A stretch of 12,719 bases of DNA from UBA3222 sp002363035 (lineage in GTDB: Bacteria; Verrucomicrobiota; Verrucomicrobiia; Opitutales; UBA9783): the NCBI GenBank assembly GCA_946646575.1, contig CAMPCR010000025.1, forward strand, positions 1-12,719, written 5' to 3'. The notes under the pieces were generated by a model. It did not search any database, was not told the origin of the DNA, and saw nothing but the letters and a program-made list of their open reading frames with translations. The translations under genes were made by a program, and so were the position numbers. Below are positions 6,736-12,719 of this stretch, piece after piece (positions within the stretch are counted from its first letter, which is position 1; each line of letters starts with the position of its first letter).

Positions 6736-6741
6736 GTTGCC
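6725..6741 (+). promoter_or_regulatory. Sigma-54-like -24/-12 element upstream of rfbF
   Basis: TTGGCA at 6725-6730 and TTGCC at 6737-6741 have GG (6727-6728) and GC (6739-6740) exactly 10 bases apart and match the sigma-54 consensus at 10 of 13 fixed positions. The predicted start near 6752 would leave a leader of about 143 bases before rfbF. The GGC of the -24 block is also the last arm of the groEL terminator, so part of the match may be coincidence. No enhancer-like repeat is seen upstream. Confidence 0.25.
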
Positions 6742-6894
6742 ATATTCTTAACGATTAGTACTGTTCTGATAACCGCATTAAACGCCTTCGAATCCGATCA
6801 ATCAACGCCTTCAAAAACGGAAATGTTCGGAACGGCTTCGGAAACTGCCGTTAAAAACTTGAAAAAACGAAATTATTCTTGTTTTATGGGAACA

Positions 6895-7677
6895 ATGAAA
6901 GTCGTTCTCCTGGCAGGCGGTTACGGAACACGCATTTCCGAAGAATCGCATCTCAGACCGAAACCGATGGTAGAAATCGGCGGCAAACCGATTTTGTGGC
7001 ACATCATGAAGTGTTACGCGCATTACGGTTTTAATGAATTCGTTGTCTGCGCCGGGTATAAGCAACACATGATTAAAGAATGGTTTTCGAATTATTTTCT
7101 TTACAACAGTGATGTGACGTTCGATTTTTCAAACGGTCAAAGCGCACTGACGGTACATCACCATCGTTGCGAACCGTGGCGCGTGACGATTGTTGATACC
7201 GGCAATGCAACGGCAACAGGCGGACGCCTGAAACGTATTCGGGAATATGTCGGTGACGAGACGTTTGTGATGACTTACGGCGACGGTGTTTGTGATGTCG
7301 ATATCCGAACGCTCGTTGATTTCCATAAAAAGCGAGGCAAAACGGTAACGTTGACGGCGGTTTTGCAGGAACAGACTAAGGGCATTTTATCGCTTTCGCC
7401 CAATGGTTCCGTACGCGCTTTCCGCGAAAAAAAAGACAACGATGCGGTTCCGATCAATGTCGGTTTTATGGTTTTGGAACCGAATGTTTTTTCTTACATC
7501 GACGGCGACGATACGGCGTTCGAAGAAAAACCGTTGGCAACGCTGGCAAAAGAGGGACAGTTGAGTTCCTATCTGCATCACGGTTTTTGGCAATGCATGG
7601 ATACGTTACGTGAGAAAGAATTGCTGGAAGACTTATGGAAAAGCGGAAAGGCACCGTGGAAGGTTTGGAAAGATTGA
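6895..7677 (+). CDS. rfbF: Glucose-1-phosphate cytidylyltransferase
   Basis: The enzyme joins CTP and alpha-D-glucose 1-phosphate to give CDP-glucose and pyrophosphate, the first step toward CDP-linked 3,6-dideoxyhexoses. The nucleotidyltransferase signature AGGYGTR is at residues 7-13, followed by RPKPMVEIGGKPILWHIM at 21-38. The metal-binding YGDG motif is at 128-131. From the ATG at 6895 the protein has 260 residues, close to the family size of about 257, and begins directly with MKVVLLAGG. An ATG at 6886 would add three residues, and the longer open frame back to 6823 adds a stretch with no family resemblance. None of these starts has a strong Shine-Dalgarno. rfbG follows after 41 bp. The preceding 250 bp hold the groEL terminator and no gene. 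Confidence 0.95.
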   Translation: MKVVLLAGGYGTRISEESHLRPKPMVEIGGKPILWHIMKCYAHYGFNEFVVCAGYKQHMIKEWFSNYFLYNSDVTFDFSNGQSALTVHHHRCEPWRVTIVDTGNATATGGRLKRIREYVGDETFVMTYGDGVCDVDIRTLVDFHKKRGKTVTLTAVLQEQTKGILSLSPNGSVRAFREKKDNDAVPINVGFMVLEPNVFSYIDGDDTAFEEKPLATLAKEGQLSSYLHHGFWQCMDTLREKELLEDLWKSGKAPWKVWKD

Positions 7678-7707
7678 AGGTTCTATAAACAGTCGGTGCT
7701 CCGTTTC

Positions 7708-7713
7708 GAAGGA
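7708..7713 (+). promoter_or_regulatory. Ribosome binding site supporting a TTG start for rfbG
   Basis: GAAGGA ends five bases before the TTG at 7719 and lies about 29 bases before the first in-frame ATG at 7743. Its position favours the TTG start. Confidence 0.5.
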
Positions 7714-7718
7714 AACCT

Positions 7719-8813
7719 TTGCATCATTTTTGGACATTTAACATGAAAAACTCGCGTAAAAACAACTTAAAATTCTACAAAGGGCGTCGCGTTTTGGTAA
7801 CGGGACACACAGGCTTCAAGGGCTCCTGGTTGACGTTGATTTTAAAACACTTCGGTGCCGATGCGGTCGGCTACGCACTGCCGCCGCCGGAAGACGGTCT
7901 GTATCAACAGATCAACGGTGACTTGCATATTAAGAATGTCACTGGTGATTTGACGGATCGTACGCTGTTGGGGAAAACCGTACGCGAATTTCAACCGGAG
8001 ATCGTTCTTCATCTTGCCGCCTATTGTATTGTAGAAGAATGTTTCGAGGATCCTGTACGTGCATATGCAAGCAATGTGCTCGGAACCGTTCATCTTCTCG
8101 AAGCTCTGCGGGAATGTCCGTCCGTTCGATCGATTGTTATGGTTTCAACCGACAAAGTGTATCAAGAAAATGCCGATCATGCACCTTACAAAGAAACCGA
8201 TCCGATCGGCAACACGTCTTCGCCCTATTGTTCGAGCAAATCCTGTGCGGAATTTGCGGCACGGGATTATTGGAATTCTTTTTTTAAGCCAAAGCAAACG
8301 GTCGGTATGGCACTGACAAGAGCCGGAAATGTAATTGCCGGCGGCGAACATACAAAATCCAGGATTGTCAACTGCATTTTAACGGCTCTGGATAAACGGA
8401 AACCCGTCGCATTACGACATCCGGAACAACTGCGACATTGGCAATCAGTGCTGGATGTACTGGACGGATATCTGACGATTGGACGATTGTTGTATGAGGA
8501 GCCAAAACGTTACTCCGAAGCCTGGAATATCGCCTCTCTGAATAAAGCCAAATCGGTCTCGTGGCTGATGCAAGCCATGCAACAACATTTTCCAGAACTG
8601 ACGAGCACCAAGGGCGAACATTTAAAGGCATCGGAAGAGGAAGTATTGGAATTAGATATTTCCAAAGCTCTGGAACGCCTCGATTGGGAACCGCGACTGT
8701 CATGCGAACAAGCCGTTCAAAACGTTGCGGATTTTTACAAACGCCAAAAAGCGGGACAAGAGATTTATGATATTTGTTTGAGGCAGATTAAGGATTACTA
8801 TGAAAATGAATAA
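7719..8813 (+). CDS. rfbG: CDP-glucose 4,6-dehydratase
   Basis: This NAD-dependent short-chain dehydrogenase/reductase-type enzyme converts CDP-glucose to CDP-4-keto-6-deoxyglucose. The Rossmann signature TGHTGFKGSWL (28-38), characteristic of this family, is followed by HLAA (98-101), the STDKVY active-site segment (143-148) and the catalytic pair Y170-xxx-K174 in SPYCSSKSCAE. The length is 364 residues from the TTG at 7719, which has a well-placed GAAGGA. The ATG at 7743 would give 356 residues and also fits the family. The gene overlaps rfbH by 14 bases, indicating translational coupling, and follows rfbF by 41 bases. The gene order rfbF-rfbG-rfbH is the classical one for CDP-dideoxysugar pathways. 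The identification is strong; only the start is uncertain. Confidence 0.95.
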   Translation: MHHFWTFNMKNSRKNNLKFYKGRRVLVTGHTGFKGSWLTLILKHFGADAVGYALPPPEDGLYQQINGDLHIKNVTGDLTDRTLLGKTVREFQPEIVLHLAAYCIVEECFEDPVRAYASNVLGTVHLLEALRECPSVRSIVMVSTDKVYQENADHAPYKETDPIGNTSSPYCSSKSCAEFAARDYWNSFFKPKQTVGMALTRAGNVIAGGEHTKSRIVNCILTALDKRKPVALRHPEQLRHWQSVLDVLDGYLTIGRLLYEEPKRYSEAWNIASLNKAKSVSWLMQAMQQHFPELTSTKGEHLKASEEEVLELDISKALERLDWEPRLSCEQAVQNVADFYKRQKAGQEIYDICLRQIKDYYENE

Positions 8814-10140
8814 TGGACACTGGACTTCGGAGACGGTAGCCCGAAAGAAAATTTTACAAGCCGTTGCGAAATATTACAGGCTTTTCAAAGAACAAGAGAA
8901 CCTCGGAAACCAAAAGATATCTTACGCCGGTCGAGTTTTTGATGAAAAAGAAATGTGCCGTTTAACGGAAGCAACACTTGATTTTTGGCTTACATCCGGG
9001 CGTTTTACGAAAGAATTCGAAGAGCGTTTTGCCGAATATCTCGGAGTTACGTACGTCAGTACCGTCAACAGCGGTTCTTCCGCAAATTTAATCGCTTTTT
9101 CTGCTTTAACCGCGCCGGAACTCGGAGAAAGGCGCATTCGGCGCGGCGACGAAGTTATCACCGTTGCCGCCGCTTTCCCAACAACCGTTGCTCCGATAAT
9201 CCAATACGGCGCAGTCCCTGTTTTCGTAGACATTACCATTCCGCAATACAATATAGATGTCTCACAACTGGAAGCAGCTCTTTCCGAACGTACAAAAGCC
9301 GTTTTTGTTGCCCATACGCTCGGCAATCCGTTTGACATAAAAGCCGTTAAAACATTTTGTGATCGGCATCGCCTTTGGTTGATTGAAGATAATTGCGATG
9401 CGTTGGGAAGCACCTATTGCTTCAATGAGGAAGAACGTTTTACGGGAACCGTTGGTGATATCGGTACTTCCTCTTTTTATCCACCACATCACATTACAAT
9501 GGGGGAAGGCGGTTGTGTTTATACGAATAATTTCACTTTGCATCGTTTAATTCGCTCCTATCGGGATTGGGGGCGTGATTGCATGTGTGCCTCCGGGGAA
9601 GATAACCATTGTGGGCATCGTTTCGACGGGCAATACGGAGAATTACCACGGGGCTACGATCATAAATATGTGTACAGCCATTTCGGTTACAACCTGAAAA
9701 TAACCGATCTTCAGGCTGCCATCGGATGCGAACAGCTTAAAAAACTTCCGAAATTTGTTGAACTCCGAAGGTATCATTGGCAGAAGTTATATGATGGGCT
9801 TGCCGATCTGAAGGACAGAATTATCCTGCCGGAAGCATGTCCGAATTCAAAACCGAGTTGGTTTGGTTTCCTCTTAACCGTAAGAGACGGTATTGATTGT
9901 CACAAAGTTATTTGCACAATTGAGGGAAGCGGTATCCAAACGCGGCGGTTGTTTGCCGGCAATCTCATTAAACATCCCTGTTTCGATGAAATGAGAAAAT
10001 CAGGACAGGGCTATCGGGTTGTCTCATCGTTGACAAATACCGATCGCGTTATGAAGGACTCCTTTTGGGTTGGAGTTTATCCCGGGCTTGATGACCAAAA
10101 AATTGATACCATGATACGTATTATTCGGAAAGCACTTTGA
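8800..10140 (+). CDS. rfbH: CDP-4-keto-6-deoxyglucose 3-dehydrase (E1)
   Basis: This aminotransferase-fold enzyme uses pyridoxamine phosphate and a [2Fe-2S] cluster to remove the C-3 hydroxyl of CDP-4-keto-6-deoxyglucose, normally with an NADH-dependent reductase (E3). The diagnostic change is visible: the PLP-binding lysine of ordinary DegT/DnrJ/StrS enzymes is replaced by histidine in SFYPPHHITMGEGG (most likely H230). The cluster ligands follow the known C-x57-C-x-C-x7-C pattern as C199, C261, C263 and C271. Here the first spacing is 61, because of about four extra residues near 210. The length is 446 residues. The ATG at 8800 has AAGGA five bases upstream and overlaps rfbG by 14 bases. 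No E3 reductase gene is in the window; a radical SAM gene follows after 47 bases. Confidence 0.95.
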   Translation: MKMNNGHWTSETVARKKILQAVAKYYRLFKEQENLGNQKISYAGRVFDEKEMCRLTEATLDFWLTSGRFTKEFEERFAEYLGVTYVSTVNSGSSANLIAFSALTAPELGERRIRRGDEVITVAAAFPTTVAPIIQYGAVPVFVDITIPQYNIDVSQLEAALSERTKAVFVAHTLGNPFDIKAVKTFCDRHRLWLIEDNCDALGSTYCFNEEERFTGTVGDIGTSSFYPPHHITMGEGGCVYTNNFTLHRLIRSYRDWGRDCMCASGEDNHCGHRFDGQYGELPRGYDHKYVYSHFGYNLKITDLQAAIGCEQLKKLPKFVELRRYHWQKLYDGLADLKDRIILPEACPNSKPSWFGFLLTVRDGIDCHKVICTIEGSGIQTRRLFAGNLIKHPCFDEMRKSGQGYRVVSSLTNTDRVMKDSFWVGVYPGLDDQKIDTMIRIIRKAL

Positions 10141-10187
10141 TGTAATTTATGATGTACTTGCTCGATAAAGTATATTGAAATTATCTT

Positions 10188-11291
10188 ATGGTTATTCGCA
10201 GTAAAACAAAGTTCCTGTTTGCAGGCAAAGCGTTGACCGAAAAACAGCGCAAGAACAGTGAATTAAATCTCGCCGAAATTGATGCTCATGAAACAGTGTT
10301 AAGATCGCTACCGAGAAGGTTGGTGTTCGAATTGACGAATGCGTGCAATTTGCGTTGTGTCATGTGCGGTCGCAGTGCCGCCGATTTCAATCCGACTTTT
10401 TTTAATCTCGACTGGCTTCGTTACTTCGAATCTCTTCTGGATACGGTCGAAGAAGTCACATTGATGGGCTGGGGCGAACCAACCATGCACCCGAATTTTG
10501 CCGAGATGCTTGGCGTTATCGATCAATATGATGCAAGAAAGTATTTTTGTACGAACGGTATGCGTCTGCACCTGTTAAAAGATGTCATTTTCAAAACGCG
10601 TGTTGATGTGTTTGCAGTCAGTATCGATGGCGCAAAACCAGAAACCAATAATCGTATCCGTCGCGGTTCCGATTTTACGAAGATTATTCATTCCATTGGG
10701 GAGATTATACGTATCAAAAAAGAACGTCGGTTGTCTTATCCCTGGATCAATTTTGTTTTTACGGCGATGAAATCCAACCTTCATGAATTGCCAAATTTGG
10801 TTCGCTTGGCGCGAGATATAGGAATCGATGAAGTAAAAGTTGTTTATTTTACCGCTTTTCAGGAAAGTTTGGCTCACGAAACTTTATACAATTGCCAGCG
10901 TGAGGTACGCGAGGTTTTTGAAGAAGCAATTGCTCTTGGAGAGCAGTTCGGAATTCAAATAAAACTTCCGTACATTCAAGGCGAAGATATTGCCGAAGAT
11001 AAAGAACATAAGGACTGCTTTACACCGTGGCGTGACTTCTTTTTGGGTTCCGATGGTTATATTCGTCCCTGTATGTCTACTCCTGTACAGTTTGAACGTT
11101 TTGATATAAATAAACCCTTTGATGCAATGTGGAACAGCATTCTCTATCAAACATATCGGCAGTCCGTAAACAATCCTGTCAAAATGGCTACCGCTTGCAA
11201 AAGATGTTACCAGTCATCCTTTTGCAACTGGAACAAAAAGCAAACATGGTTGCAAATGCACGAAGTCTTTTCGCCACAGTGGAGAAAATAA
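10188..11291 (+). CDS. Radical SAM/SPASM-domain protein, substrate unknown
   Basis: The 367-residue product has the radical SAM cluster motif C53-xxx-C57-xx-C60 in TNACNLRCVMCG, followed by the GWGEPT segment (94-99) that contributes to S-adenosylmethionine binding. The C-terminal part looks like a SPASM auxiliary iron-sulfur domain, with C277 in CFTPW, C295 in GYIRPC, then C337-xx-C340 and C346. Such enzymes generate a 5'-deoxyadenosyl radical. Known family members mature peptides or proteins or act on small molecules, and the family alone does not fix the substrate. The gene lies 47 bp after rfbH on the same strand, so a role in modifying the sugar or the surface polymer is plausible but inferred. 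No precursor-peptide gene is visible beside it. The start at 10188 has no clear Shine-Dalgarno. No terminator is apparent in the 66 bp that follow. Confidence 0.85.
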   Translation: MVIRSKTKFLFAGKALTEKQRKNSELNLAEIDAHETVLRSLPRRLVFELTNACNLRCVMCGRSAADFNPTFFNLDWLRYFESLLDTVEEVTLMGWGEPTMHPNFAEMLGVIDQYDARKYFCTNGMRLHLLKDVIFKTRVDVFAVSIDGAKPETNNRIRRGSDFTKIIHSIGEIIRIKKERRLSYPWINFVFTAMKSNLHELPNLVRLARDIGIDEVKVVYFTAFQESLAHETLYNCQREVREVFEEAIALGEQFGIQIKLPYIQGEDIAEDKEHKDCFTPWRDFFLGSDGYIRPCMSTPVQFERFDINKPFDAMWNSILYQTYRQSVNNPVKMATACKRCYQSSFCNWNKKQTWLQMHEVFSPQWRK

Positions 11292-11357
11292 CAATAACAT
11301 TTCTCGTATAAATAATCCATTCGGACTTCCATTTTTTATCTTCCAACGATTATCGTC

Positions 11358-12272
11358 TTACATCTCTTCCCTCTTCTCCGAAAACCCCTTCGGCAACGGT
11401 GCAGTAAATAGGCATTCTTCCCGTGTTATCGGATGACTAAATTCAATTTGATAAGCATGCAAAAACAGTCGTTCGCTTTGCGGATTTTCCTTTTTCCCAT
11501 ATTTTTCATCGCCGACGATCGGATGTCCGATGTGCTTTAAATGCACGCGAATTTGGTGCGTGCGTCCCGTAATCGGTCGACACACCAATAAGGCTTGATT
11601 TGCGTTCGGGAAAGCCTCCAAACACTCCCAGTGCGTCACGGCGGGACGTCCGCGGGTCGTAACGCACATAGCAGTTCGATCGTGCGTACTGCGACCGATC
11701 GGTGCGTCAATAATACCCGAATGCAGTTTCGGAATACCGTACACAAAGGCATAATACGTTTTATGAATGCGACGCTCAGCAAACATTCGCGTCAATTCCC
11801 GATAGGCGATATCGGTTTTGGCAAACAGCATTACGCCCGATGTGGCTTGATCCAGACGATGCACCACGCCCGGACGCAACGCGCCCGCCGCCGCACTGAG
11901 CGGGCAGTGCGATAAAAGAGCCTCCACCAATGTTGTCCCAGGAACAATGCCGTTGCCGTAATGCACCACCTGCCCTGCGGGTTTGTTGACGACCAATAAA
12001 TCGGCATCTTCATATAAAATATCCAATGCACTGTCGTTCGGTTTTAAACCCACCTCCTCCATCGGTATAATTCTTAACCGACAGCAATCCCCCGCATGGA
12101 CACAGGTGCGCGGTTGGGGAACAATAACACCGTTGATCGTCAATCCGCCATCGAGAATGGATTTTTGAATGCGCGCCCGACTGCATTGATCCTTGAGAGT
12201 TGTTGCCAAAAACTTATCGACGCGCATGCCGTCGTAATCGGACGGAACTGTACACTCAACAACATACTCCAC
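11358..12272 (-). CDS. RluA/RluD-family pseudouridine synthase with S4 domain
   Basis: The 304-residue product isomerises specific uridines, most likely in 23S rRNA, to pseudouridine. An N-terminal S4-type RNA-binding domain spans about 15-70 (MRVDKFLATTLKDQCSRARI...). The catalytic segment GVVHRLDQATSGVMLFAKT has the active-site D141. The conserved GRTHQIRVHL follows at 236-245 and GHPIVGDEKYG at 249-259. The length and S4 domain fit RluD or RluC-like enzymes, but the exact target position cannot be read from sequence. The start is GTG: an in-frame TAG lies four codons upstream and no suitable downstream ATG exists before the conserved region. No clear Shine-Dalgarno is seen. The gene converges on the radical SAM gene with 66 bp between the stops. 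Confidence 0.93.
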   Translation of the reverse strand: MEYVVECTVPSDYDGMRVDKFLATTLKDQCSRARIQKSILDGGLTINGVIVPQPRTCVHAGDCCRLRIIPMEEVGLKPNDSALDILYEDADLLVVNKPAGQVVHYGNGIVPGTTLVEALLSHCPLSAAAGALRPGVVHRLDQATSGVMLFAKTDIAYRELTRMFAERRIHKTYYAFVYGIPKLHSGIIDAPIGRSTHDRTAMCVTTRGRPAVTHWECLEAFPNANQALLVCRPITGRTHQIRVHLKHIGHPIVGDEKYGKKENPQSERLFLHAYQIEFSHPITREECLFTAPLPKGFSEKREEM

Positions 12273-12310
12273 AAAAAGAGACTATAAAAATTTCCGCCAT
12301 CCTGCAGGTC

Positions 12311-12339
12311 TTTTTGCAAAACAAACCGCCTCAGACGGT
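12311..12339 (-). terminator. Weak terminator-like hairpin on the minus strand
   Basis: Read on the minus strand, ACCGTC (12339-12334), loop TGA and GGCGGT (12330-12325) form a 6-bp stem with one G-U pair, followed by the T-rich TTTGTTTTGC. It could end the transcript of the right-edge gene about 250 bases after its stop codon. The stem is short. Confidence 0.3.
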
Positions 12340-12508
12340 CAGGGCAATGCTATATAACATATGGCTTCAAACGACGCGAATGCGAAACATTTCAATGGGA
12401 TGCCGGCAAACAGCACATGGCATGTTACTCTTTTATACATAATGTTGCGACTGCACAATTTCCTTCTCACGCCTTTGGACGACGAAACAATACAACTCTT
12501 CGATAACA

Positions 12509-12538
12509 GATACCCAAAGAACCGATACCTAAAGAACC
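12509..12538. repeat. Two-copy 15-bp tandem repeat
   Basis: GATACCCAAAGAACC at 12509-12523 is directly followed by GATACCTAAAGAACC at 12524-12538, with one mismatch. It lies in non-coding sequence about 50 bp beyond the stop of the right-edge gene. No function is apparent. Confidence 0.6.
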
Positions 12539-12588
12539 AAGACGCGCCCTGAGCGTTGGGAACTTCCACACCGCCTCCAGCCCGCGCC

Positions 12589-12719
12589 CTATTCCACCTT
12601 CTCCGGCAACTGAATTTCGGGATGATTTTTGCGAATGTATGCAATATACCGCTCTTCAACGTGGTTCCACAGGCGAACAATCTTCTCCGCCTGTTCCCGA
12701 TCGACGGAACGGTGCATCA
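12589..12719 (-). CDS. C-terminal end of an unrecognised protein (5' partial)
   Basis: On the minus strand a frame is open from the window edge to a TAG at 12591-12589. From the first visible ATG (12717-12715) it encodes 42 residues, beginning MHRSVDREQAEKIVRLWNHV and continuing with EERYIAYIRKNHPEIQLPEKVE. The charged, helix-forming composition is convincingly protein-like, and the gene lies on the same strand as the pseudouridine synthase. The codon before the ATG is cut by the edge, so the real protein may be longer or may even start here. No domain can be assigned. Confidence 0.55.
   Translation of the reverse strand, partial: MHRSVDREQAEKIVRLWNHVEERYIAYIRKNHPEIQLPEKVE

Larger units (their letters stand above)
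12273..12588. other. 316-bp gap with no supported gene
   Basis: This stretch lies between the start of the pseudouridine synthase gene and the stop of the right-edge partial gene, both on the minus strand. It should hold the synthase promoter and the end of the upstream transcript. Apart from a weak hairpin and a short tandem repeat, listed separately, I see no tRNA, CRISPR or mobile-element signature. Short open frames here have no ribosome binding site and no recognisable content. Confidence 0.5.

Noticed and set aside
5028..6743. 571-codon open frame antisense to groEL
   Set aside because: groEL is unmistakable on the other strand, and long antisense open frames are common opposite high-GC conserved genes. 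The translation is low-complexity and matches no family.
12361..12552. 63-codon plus-strand open frame in the right-hand gap
   Set aside because: It has no ribosome binding site, lies opposite two minus-strand genes' intergenic region, includes the short tandem repeat, and has no recognisable content.
12339..12680. 113-codon minus-strand open frame at the right end
   Set aside because: It overlaps the better-supported partial gene in a different frame and its translation lacks protein-like organisation.

Overview
The window is a bacterial chromosomal segment with dense coding and mostly short gaps. It carries eight full-length genes and two probable gene ends cut by the window edges. The mix of genes (a secreted BspA-type leucine-rich-repeat protein, a dnaK-groES-groEL cluster with no hrcA, grpE, dnaJ or CIRCE element nearby, and a CDP-dideoxysugar cassette) together with the DnaK and GroEL sequence style suggests a member of the PVC superphylum, perhaps Lentisphaerota, Kiritimatiellota or Verrucomicrobiota. 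That placement is an inference from reading the proteins and was not tested with a tree.

Layout. (1) At 1-2234 there is a possible tail of an upstream gene, then a large exported, cysteine-rich LRR_5-type protein whose N-terminal region contains an internal duplication that I do not recognise. (2) At 2235-2562 a 328-bp intergenic region is unusually rich in inverted repeats. It holds five copies of TGTGCC/GGCACA, a 17-bp hyphenated palindrome and a near-consensus sigma-54 -24/-12 element directly before dnaK. (3) At 2563-6644 lie dnaK, groES and groEL, all on the plus strand, closed by a strong hairpin terminator at 6698-6729. The GroEL carries an extra CxxxxC-containing loop and a run of four cysteines. 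(4) At 6895-11291 lie rfbF, rfbG and rfbH (CDP-glucose synthesis, 4,6-dehydration and C-3 dehydration), followed by a radical SAM/SPASM protein of unknown substrate. They look like part of a cell-surface polysaccharide locus. (5) At 11358-12719, on the minus strand, there is an RluA/RluD-family pseudouridine synthase and, after a 316-bp gap, the C-terminal end of an unrecognised protein.

How they fit together. The chaperone genes form a protein-folding module whose regulation appears not to use HrcA/CIRCE. The promoter region instead looks like a sigma-54 promoter with an upstream enhancer array, which would be an uncommon way to control dnaK. The main reservation is that the predicted transcript start falls about two bases before the dnaK ATG. 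The sugar genes would make CDP-4-keto-6-deoxyglucose and its 3-deoxy intermediate. The usual reductase partner (E3) and the final sugar synthase are not in the window, and a radical SAM gene follows instead.
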